Shown here piece after piece: positions 55,843 through 64,000 of a DNA stretch of 64,000 nt. Position 1 is the stretch's first letter; the number at the start of each line of letters is the position of its first letter. The notes under the pieces are model-generated. The model was not told where the DNA came from, made no database searches, and saw only the letters and a list, made by a program, of their open reading frames with translations. Made by a program: the position numbers and the translations under genes. The stretch is from Orbaceae bacterium lpD04. Lineage in GTDB: Bacteria; Pseudomonadota; Gammaproteobacteria; Enterobacterales; Orbaceae. Location: the NCBI GenBank assembly GCA_036251935.1, contig CP133967.1:381488-445487 (forward strand), read 5' to 3'.

Positions 55843-56544
55843 ATGGCTAAACTATCTAAGAAAGCTAAACTTATCCGTGAAAAAGTTAATGCTACTAAAC
55901 AATATGAAATCAATGAAGCTATCACTTTATTAAAAGAGTTAGCTACAGCTAAATTTACTGAAAGTGTTGACGTTGCTGTTAACCTAGGTATTGATGCTCG
56001 TAAATCTGACCAAAATGTTCGCGGTGCAATTGTACTTCCAAATGGTACTGGCCGTAGCGTACGTGTTGCTGTATTTACTCAAGGTCCTAATGCAGAAGCT
56101 GCTAAAGCTGCTGGTGCAGAACTTGTCGGTATGGAAGATCTTGCTGAGCAAATCAAGAAAGGCGAAATGAATTTTGACGTTGTTATTGCCTCTCCAGATG
56201 CTATGCGTATCGTTGGTCAATTAGGTCAAATTTTAGGCCCTCGTGGTTTAATGCCAAATCCTAAAGTTGGCACAGTAACACCGAACGTCGCTGAGGCAGT
56301 TAAAAATGCTAAAGCTGGTCAGGTTCGTTACCGTAACGACAAAAATGGTATTATTCATACTACTCTTGGTAAAGTAGACTTTGATACTGACAAATTAAAA
56401 GAAAACTTAGAAGCGTTACTTGTTGCATTAAAACGTGCAAAACCAGCGTCATCTAAAGGTATCTTTATTAAGAAAGTTAGTCTGTCAACTACTATGGGTG
56501 CAGGTGTTGCTGTCGATCAAACAAGTTTGAGCGCAACAGTTTAA
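55843..56544 (+). CDS. rplA: 50S ribosomal protein L1
   Basis: L1 (233 residues; 234 in E. coli) forms the L1 stalk and represses its own operon by binding the rplK leader. The conserved [13 protein letters not shown] and KSKKAKLIR-like start are present. It directly follows rplK, with a GAGG ribosome site overlapping the end of that gene. Confidence 0.98.
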   Translation: MAKLSKKAKLIREKVNATKQYEINEAITLLKELATAKFTESVDVAVNLGIDARKSDQNVRGAIVLPNGTGRSVRVAVFTQGPNAEAAKAAGAELVGMEDLAEQIKKGEMNFDVVIASPDAMRIVGQLGQILGPRGLMPNPKVGTVTPNVAEAVKNAKAGQVRYRNDKNGIIHTTLGKVDFDTDKLKENLEALLVALKRAKPASSKGIFIKKVSLSTTMGAGVAVDQTSLSATV

Positions 56545-56577
56545 TTTTCTAACTTGCCTTACAGGTAAGAAAGAATC

Positions 56578-56812
56578 GGTTGGTGTCTGGCCTAATCCAG
56601 ACCCCGTCCAAGACCGTAGGTGTGATGACTATTTAAAGTCATTACTTAATATTCCTACGTAGACGGTGACAGAACCTAAACGTTATTTTAATTAGATAAA
56701 TATAGTTGAATTAACAGGACTCTGCTCACCGTAAATAGGCTAATTATTGCTTGCAATAGTTGGTATAGTGAGAGTCTAGGTGAAAACCTAGTTTAATTCA
56801 GGAGCAAAACTA
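56578..56812 (+). promoter_or_regulatory. L10 autoregulatory leader of rplJ-rplL
   Basis: The 268-base gap between rplA and rplJ holds a structured leader recognisable as that of E. coli rplJ: the block CCTACGTAGACGGTGACAG (56654-56672) and CTGCTCACCGTAA occur in the same order, and the ribosome region TTCAGGAGCAAAACTAATGG looks identical to it. L10-L12 complexes bind this leader and stop translation. Internal hairpins include ATGACT/AGTCAT near 56625-56645 and CTAGGT-GAAA-ACCTAG (56776-56791) just before the start. Confidence 0.85.
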
Positions 56813-57310
56813 ATGGCATTAAATCTTCAAGATAAACAAGCGATTGTTGCTGAAGTTAACGAAGTTGCCAAAGGTGCGCTGTCTGCAGTTGTCGCGGATT
56901 CTCGTGGCGTTACTGTAGAAAAAATGACTGCATTACGTAAAACAGCTCGCGAAGCTGGCGTTTATATGCGTGTTGTTCGTAACACGTTATTGCGTCGCGT
57001 AGTTGAAGGTACTCCTTATGAGTGCTTAAAAGATACGTTTGTTGGTCCAACTCTAATTGCCTTTTCTCATGAGCACCCAGGTGCTGCAGCGCGAATTTTT
57101 AAAGCGTTTGCCAAAGAAAATGATAAATTTGAGATTAAAGCAGCAGCCTTTGAAGGTGAGTTAATTACTGCGGCTAATATTGACCGTTTAGCAACATTAC
57201 CGACTTACGAAGAAGCATTAGCTCGCTTGATGTCGACCATGAAAGAAGCCGCAGCTGGCAAATTGGTTCGTACACTTGCAGCGGTTCGCGATCAAAAAGA
57301 AGCTGCTTAA
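56813..57310 (+). CDS. rplJ: 50S ribosomal protein L10
   Basis: L10 (165 residues, the E. coli length) holds L7/L12 dimers on the ribosome and, with them, represses translation through the leader. It begins [14 protein letters not shown] and keeps [30 protein letters not shown]. rplL follows after 85 bases. Confidence 0.98.
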   Translation: MALNLQDKQAIVAEVNEVAKGALSAVVADSRGVTVEKMTALRKTAREAGVYMRVVRNTLLRRVVEGTPYECLKDTFVGPTLIAFSHEHPGAAARIFKAFAKENDKFEIKAAAFEGELITAANIDRLATLPTYEEALARLMSTMKEAAAGKLVRTLAAVRDQKEAA

Positions 57311-57395
57311 TTTTGCTTTTAGCAAAAGTGCAGATTATTTTAATTGTTGAACAATTTACTAATTTTAAAAAATTCTATATTTAGGAAACTATATT

Positions 57396-57764
57396 ATGTC
57401 TATCACTAAAGAACAAATTTTAGATGCAGTTGCTGAAATGTCTGTAATGGACGTTGTTGAACTAGTATCAATGATGGAAGAAAAATTCGGTGTTTCTGCA
57501 GCAGCAGCTGTAGCAGTTGCAGCAGCTGGTCCAGCTGAAGCAGCAGAAGAAAAAACTGAATTTGATGTTATCTTAAAAGACATCGGTGCTAACAAAGTTG
57601 CCGTTATCAAAGCCGTTCGTGGTGCAACTGGTTTAGGCTTAAAAGAAGCTAAAGACCTTGTTGAATCAGCTCCAGCTACAGTTAAAGAAGCTGCTAGCAA
57701 AGATGATTCAGAAGCACTTAAGAAAGCGCTTGAAGAAGCTGGTGCGACTGTCGAACTTAAATAA
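57396..57764 (+). CDS. rplL: 50S ribosomal protein L7/L12
   Basis: L7/L12 (122 residues; 121 in E. coli) forms the flexible ribosomal stalk that recruits GTP-hydrolysing translation factors. It has the dimerising amino-terminal helix region, the Ala-rich hinge ([11 protein letters not shown], about 36-46) and the globular domain [17 protein letters not shown]. The TTAGGAAAC-type ribosome site precedes the start. A pair of hairpins follows before rpoB. Confidence 0.98.
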   Translation: MSITKEQILDAVAEMSVMDVVELVSMMEEKFGVSAAAAVAVAAAGPAEAAEEKTEFDVILKDIGANKVAVIKAVRGATGLGLKEAKDLVESAPATVKEAASKDDSEALKKALEEAGATVELK

Positions 57765-57782
57765 GTTTGATACAATTATATA

Positions 57783-57830
57783 CAGCCCTATTAGGGCTGA
57801 TGGCTGGTGGTTTATATCTCCAGCCTTTTT
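57783..57830 (+). terminator. Attenuator between rplL and rpoB
   Basis: Two hairpins lie close together. The first is CAGCCCTA (57783-57790) with TAGGGCTG (57792-57799). The second is GGCTGG (57802-57807) with CCAGCC (57820-57825), followed by TTTTT (57826-57830). E. coli has a partial terminator here with the same CCAGCCTTTTT ending, which lowers rpoBC transcription relative to rplJL; the first hairpin could also be an RNase III-type processing site. Confidence 0.8.
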
Positions 57831-58029
57831 GCGTCTGTATAGATGTGAAAAAAATTATTACTTAGCTACAAATGAAATAGTATATAATTAAAAACCTAAT
57901 CAATTGATATTTATAAATATTTCGAGCAGGTGTCAGATTTAATTGAATAATTAAGATCTGATGAATATTTAATAAAGCCGATATGATATTAAATTATATA
58001 TCGAGGCTGATCAGCAAGTTGAGGAACTA

Positions 58030-61000
58030 ATGGTTTACTCTTATACCGAGAAAAAACGAATTCGTAAGAATTTTGGTAAGCGTCCACAAGTGTTGGATAT
58101 ACCCTATCTTCTTTCTATTCAACTTGATTCGTTCCAAAAGTTTATTGACCAAGATCCTGAAGGTCAATATGGTTTAGAAGCCGCTTTTCGTTCAATCTTT
58201 CCTATAAAGAGTTATAGTGGCAGTGCAGAGCTTCAGTATGTTTCATTTAAAATGGGCGAGCCTGTTTTTGATGTTAAAGAGTGTCAAATCCGAGGGATCA
58301 CTTATTCTGCGCCATTACGTGTTAAATTACGTTTAGTTATTTATGACAGAGATGCTCCAGAAGGGACTGTAAAAGATATTAAAGAACAAGATGTCTATAT
58401 GGGTGAAATCCCTCTTATGACTGATAATGGGACATTTGTTATTAATGGTACTGAACGAGTAATTGTTTCTCAGTTGCATCGTAGTCCAGGTGTGTTCTTT
58501 GATAGTGATAAAGGTAAAACACATTCATCTGGTAAAGTTCTATATAATGCTAGAATTATTCCTTATCGTGGTTCATGGTTAGACTTTGAGTTTGACCCTA
58601 AAGATAACTTATTTGCTCGTATCGATCGCCGTCGTAAATTACCAGCAACGATCATTTTAAGAGCGTTAGGTTTTGAAACTGAGCAAATTTTAGATATTTT
58701 CTTTGAAAAAAGTATCTTTGAAGTAGCTAAATCTAAATTAAAATTAGAACTTATTCCTGAGCGTCTTCGTGGTGAGACAGCCCTGTTTGATATCGAGTCA
58801 AAAGACCAAATCTATATAGAGAAAGGTCGTCGTATCACAGCAAGACACATTCGACAATTAGAAAAAGATAATATTACAAAAATAGATGTACCTGTTGAAT
58901 ATATCATCGGTAAAGTTCTGGCGAAAAATTATATTAATGAAAGTACGGGCGATATAATTGCTCCAGCTAATACGCCAATTTCATTAGAGCTACTTGCTGA
59001 GTTAACTCAAGCTGGTTATAAAAAGATAGAAACATTATTCACTAATGATCTTGATCATGGTGCGTTTATTTCTGAAACTTTAAATGTAGATCCTACTCAT
59101 GATCAGTTAGGCGCACTTGTTGAAATTTATCGAATGATGCGTCCTGGTGAGCCACCAACAAAAGAAGCTGCTGAGTCATTATTTGCTAATCTTTTCTTCT
59201 CTGAAGAGCGTTATGATTTATCGGCTGTTGGTCGTATGAAATTTAACCGCTCATTAAATCGTGAAGAAATTGAAGGTAGCGGCGTTTTAAGTAATGAAGA
59301 CATTATTGAAGTAATGAGAAAACTTATTGCTATTCGTAATGGTCATGGTGATGTCGATGATATTGACCACTTAGGTAATCGTCGAATTCGTAGCGTTGGT
59401 GAGATGGCGGAAAACCAATTTAGAATTGGTTTGGTTCGTGTAGAGCGCGCAGTTAAAGAACGTTTATCATTAGGTGATCTTGATGCTTTAATGCCACAAG
59501 ATATGATCAATGCTAAACCTATTTCAGCAGCGATTCGTGAATTTTTTGGTTCAAGCCAATTATCTCAGTTTATGGATCAAAATAACCCATTATCTGAAAT
59601 TACGCATAAACGTCGTATTTCTGCATTAGGTCCTGGTGGTTTAACACGTGAACGTGCTGGATTTGAGGTGCGTGACGTACATCCAACTCATTATGGACGT
59701 GTTTGTCCAATTGAGACGCCAGAAGGTCCAAATATCGGTTTAATTAACTCATTAGCGGTTTATGCAAGAACTAATGAATACGGTTTCTTAGAAACACCTT
59801 ACCGTCGAGTTATTGATGGTGTAGTTACTGATGAAATCAACTACCTATCTGCTATTGATGAAAGCACTTATGTTATAGCTCAGGCTAACTCAAATCTAGA
59901 TGATGATGGTCGTTTTAAAGAAGATTTAGTTACTTGTCGCTTAAACGGTGAGTCAGGTTTGTATAATGCTGATCAAGTTCATTATATGGATGTCTCAACT
60001 CAACAGATCGTTTCTGTTGGTGCATCATTAATTCCATTCCTTGAGCATGATGATGCTAACCGTGCCTTAATGGGTGCGAACATGCAACGTCAGGCAGTGC
60101 CTACTTTGAAAGCGGAAAAACCGTTTGTAGGTACAGGTATGGAGCGAGCTGTTGCTGTTGACTCCGGTGTTACTGCCGTTGCACGTCGTGGCGGTACGGT
60201 ACAATACGTTGATGCATCACGAATCGTAATTAATGTTAATTCAGATGAAATGTATTCAGGCGAAGCTGGCATTGATATCTATAATTTAACTAAATATACT
60301 CGTTCAAACCAAAATACATGTATTAACCAAATTCCATGTGTTGAATTAGGCGAAAAAGTTGATCGTGGTGACGTGTTAGCCGATGGTCCGTCAACGGATT
60401 TAGGTGAACTTGCATTAGGTCAAAATATGAGAGTGGCATTTATGCCATGGAATGGTTATAACTTTGAGGATTCTATTTTAGTTTCTGAAAAAGTGGTTCA
60501 AGATGACCGTTTTACCTCTATTCATATTCAAGAATTATCATGTGTTTCTCGCGATACTAAATTAGGTGCTGAAGAAATTACTGCTGATATTCCAAATGTA
60601 GGCGAGTCAGCGCTTTCTAAACTTGATGAATCAGGTATCGTTTATATCGGGGCAGAAGTTAAAGGCGGTGACATCTTAGTTGGTAAAGTAACGCCAAAAG
60701 GTGAAACACAGCTAACACCTGAAGAGAAATTACTTAGAGCTATCTTTGGTGAAAAAGCGTCTGATGTTAAAGATACTTCATTACGTGTACCAAACGGTGT
60801 TTCCGGTACGGTTATTGATGTTCAAGTATTTACACGTGATGGTGTTGTTAAAGACAAACGTGCACTTGAAATTGAAGATATGCAGCTAAAACAAGCGAAA
60901 AAAGATTTAACTGAAGAGTTGAAAATCTTAGAAGCCGCATTGTTTGCGCAAATCAAAGATGTTTTAGTTTCAGGTGGCATTGAAGCAAGTAAACTTGACG

Positions 61001-62058
61001 CATTACCTCGTGAAAAATGGTTGACTATCGGTTTATCTAAAGAAGATAAGCAAGCTAAGCTAGAAGAGTTAGCAGCTCAGCACGATGAGATTAAAGTTGA
61101 TTTCAATAAACGACTTGACGCTAAACGCATGAAAATCACTCAAGGTGATGATCTGCAGCCTGGTGTATTAAAAATCGTTAAGGTGTATTTAGCTGTTAAA
61201 CGCCAAATTCAACCTGGTGATAAAATGGCCGGTCGTCATGGTAATAAAGGGGTTATCTCAAAAATTAATCCAATTGAAGATATGCCATATGATGAAGATG
61301 GATGCCCTGTCGATTTAGTTCTAAATCCATTAGGTGTTCCATCACGTATGAATATCGGTCAGGTTTTGGAAACTCACTTAGGGATGGCTGCTAAAGGTAT
61401 CGGTAATAAAATTGATACTATGCTTAAAGAGCAACAAGAACTTGCTAAGCTTCGTGAATTTATTCAAAAAGCTTACGACCTTGGACTTGGTGCTGCTCAA
61501 GAAGTCAATGTTGCAGATTTTTCTGATCGAGAAGTGATGACGCTTGCACAAAATCTTCGTAATGGTATGCCACTTGCAACACCTGTATTTGATGGTGCTA
61601 AAGAGTCGGAAATCAAAGCATTACTTGAATTAGGTGATATTCCAACATCAGGCCAAATTAATTTATATGATGGTCGAACAGGTGAAAAATTTGAGCGTCC
61701 AGTAACGGTTGGTTACATGTATATGCTCAAACTAAATCACCTTGTTGATGATAAAATGCATGCACGTTCAACAGGTTCATATAGTTTAGTTACTCAGCAA
61801 CCTCTTGGTGGTAAAGCTCAGTTTGGTGGTCAGCGATTTGGTGAGATGGAAGTGTGGGCACTTGAAGCTTATGGTGCTGCATATACATTACAAGAAATGT
61901 TGACAGTAAAATCAGATGATGTAAACGGCCGTACGAAGATGTATAAAAATATCGTAGATGGCGATCATAGTATGGAACCTGCGATCCCTGAATCATTTAA
62001 CGTATTGTTAAAAGAGATTCGTTCGCTTGGTATCAATATTGAATTAGATGAAGAGTAA
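58030..62058 (+). CDS. rpoB: RNA polymerase beta subunit
   Basis: RpoB (1342 residues, the same length as E. coli RpoB) forms half of the RNA polymerase active centre. The rifampicin-pocket region reads [20 protein letters not shown], the wild-type sequence. Other catalytic pieces are present ([23 protein letters not shown] and the carboxy-terminal [18 protein letters not shown]). It lies downstream of an attenuator. Confidence 0.99.
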   Translation: MVYSYTEKKRIRKNFGKRPQVLDIPYLLSIQLDSFQKFIDQDPEGQYGLEAAFRSIFPIKSYSGSAELQYVSFKMGEPVFDVKECQIRGITYSAPLRVKLRLVIYDRDAPEGTVKDIKEQDVYMGEIPLMTDNGTFVINGTERVIVSQLHRSPGVFFDSDKGKTHSSGKVLYNARIIPYRGSWLDFEFDPKDNLFARIDRRRKLPATIILRALGFETEQILDIFFEKSIFEVAKSKLKLELIPERLRGETALFDIESKDQIYIEKGRRITARHIRQLEKDNITKIDVPVEYIIGKVLAKNYINESTGDIIAPANTPISLELLAELTQAGYKKIETLFTNDLDHGAFISETLNVDPTHDQLGALVEIYRMMRPGEPPTKEAAESLFANLFFSEERYDLSAVGRMKFNRSLNREEIEGSGVLSNEDIIEVMRKLIAIRNGHGDVDDIDHLGNRRIRSVGEMAENQFRIGLVRVERAVKERLSLGDLDALMPQDMINAKPISAAIREFFGSSQLSQFMDQNNPLSEITHKRRISALGPGGLTRERAGFEVRDVHPTHYGRVCPIETPEGPNIGLINSLAVYARTNEYGFLETPYRRVIDGVVTDEINYLSAIDESTYVIAQANSNLDDDGRFKEDLVTCRLNGESGLYNADQVHYMDVSTQQIVSVGASLIPFLEHDDANRALMGANMQRQAVPTLKAEKPFVGTGMERAVAVDSGVTAVARRGGTVQYVDASRIVINVNSDEMYSGEAGIDIYNLTKYTRSNQNTCINQIPCVELGEKVDRGDVLADGPSTDLGELALGQNMRVAFMPWNGYNFEDSILVSEKVVQDDRFTSIHIQELSCVSRDTKLGAEEITADIPNVGESALSKLDESGIVYIGAEVKGGDILVGKVTPKGETQLTPEEKLLRAIFGEKASDVKDTSLRVPNGVSGTVIDVQVFTRDGVVKDKRALEIEDMQLKQAKKDLTEELKILEAALFAQIKDVLVSGGIEASKLDALPREKWLTIGLSKEDKQAKLEELAAQHDEIKVDFNKRLDAKRMKITQGDDLQPGVLKIVKVYLAVKRQIQPGDKMAGRHGNKGVISKINPIEDMPYDEDGCPVDLVLNPLGVPSRMNIGQVLETHLGMAAKGIGNKIDTMLKEQQELAKLREFIQKAYDLGLGAAQEVNVADFSDREVMTLAQNLRNGMPLATPVFDGAKESEIKALLELGDIPTSGQINLYDGRTGEKFERPVTVGYMYMLKLNHLVDDKMHARSTGSYSLVTQQPLGGKAQFGGQRFGEMEVWALEAYGAAYTLQEMLTVKSDDVNGRTKMYKNIVDGDHSMEPAIPESFNVLLKEIRSLGINIELDEE

Positions 62059-62090
62059 TTTTATCTAATTTAAAGATTTGCTATTTATAC

Positions 62091-62120
62091 GGGTAATCGT
62101 TAGCTATATAACGATTACCC
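62091..62120 (+). repeat. Perfect 12-bp hairpin between rpoB and rpoC
   Basis: GGGTAATCGTTA (62091-62102) and TAACGATTACCC (62109-62120) form a perfect stem with a 6-base loop in the 91-base gap between the two genes, about 30 bases before the rpoC start. No T run follows, so it is unlikely to terminate transcription; it may stabilise or process the mRNA. Confidence 0.7.
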
Positions 62121-62131
62121 CGTTGGTTTAA

Positions 62132-64000
<1,869 letters not shown>

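Overview
The window reads as one chromosomal segment of an AT-rich gammaproteobacterium. Almost every housekeeping protein (PurH, PurD, TrkA, TrpS, Rpe, AroK, RplK/A/J/L, RpoB, RpoC) looks close to its Escherichia coli counterpart in length and motifs, but codon usage is strongly A/T-biased and gene order only partly matches the enterobacteria. A host-associated Orbaceae-like bacterium (Gilliamella/Orbus type) fits the sugar-acid catabolism, the hydrogenase maturation genes and the low GC, but this placement is inference. I see no phage, no transposase, no CRISPR array and no tRNA or rRNA gene.

Layout. 1-2141: two tandem, overlapping MsbA-type ABC exporters (the second is cut by the window edge). 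2655-11098: a one-strand cluster hypA-B-C-D-E-F followed by an FhlA-type sigma54 activator, i.e. the full [NiFe]-hydrogenase maturation set with no hydrogenase structural gene in view. 11269-18618: gss, proC, a MITE-like inverted-repeat element, an AraC-family regulator, a DUF1439 lipoprotein preceded by a 6x9-bp tandem repeat, a TetR/SmvA-type efflux pair with two related operators, and a YgiW-type OB-fold protein. 18688-22497: purH-purD and a periplasmic alpha-carbonic anhydrase. 22707-33087: a self-contained D-glucarate/galactarate locus (gudP-gudX-gudD-garL-garR-garK, divergent garD, and the regulator cdaR). 33291-47515: yheS, a DUF481 outer-membrane protein, trkA, trpS-gph-rpe-dam-damX-aroK (no aroB), kdsD, and an aminotransferase-metQ-metN-metI methionine operon. 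47680-53059: ubiD, then an MBOAT plus two SGNH-hydrolase genes that look like a periplasmic O-acetylation/deacetylation cassette. 53605-55089: a large exported protein of unknown function. 55411-64000: rplKA-rplJL-rpoBC, with a recognisable L10 leader and an attenuator before rpoB; rpoC runs off the end.

How parts work together. GarD and GudD convert galactarate and glucarate to 2-keto-3-deoxyglucarate; GarL splits it into pyruvate and tartronate semialdehyde; GarR reduces the latter to glycerate; GarK phosphorylates it. GudP imports the diacids and CdaR is the expected activator. HypA-F build the nickel-iron active site of hydrogenases encoded elsewhere, and FhlA would activate formate-hydrogenlyase genes. 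Several convergent gene pairs are separated by strong, perfect-stem hairpins that can terminate in both directions.

The best candidates for new biology are the MBOAT/SGNH/SGNH cassette, the unknown exported protein beside the ribosomal operon, the tandem MsbA pair, the candidate MITE at 14134-14319, and the two sequence repeats (a His-Glu hexamer tract inside hypB and a nonamer tract just upstream of the lipoprotein gene). None of these is proven to be an undescribed system from sequence alone.
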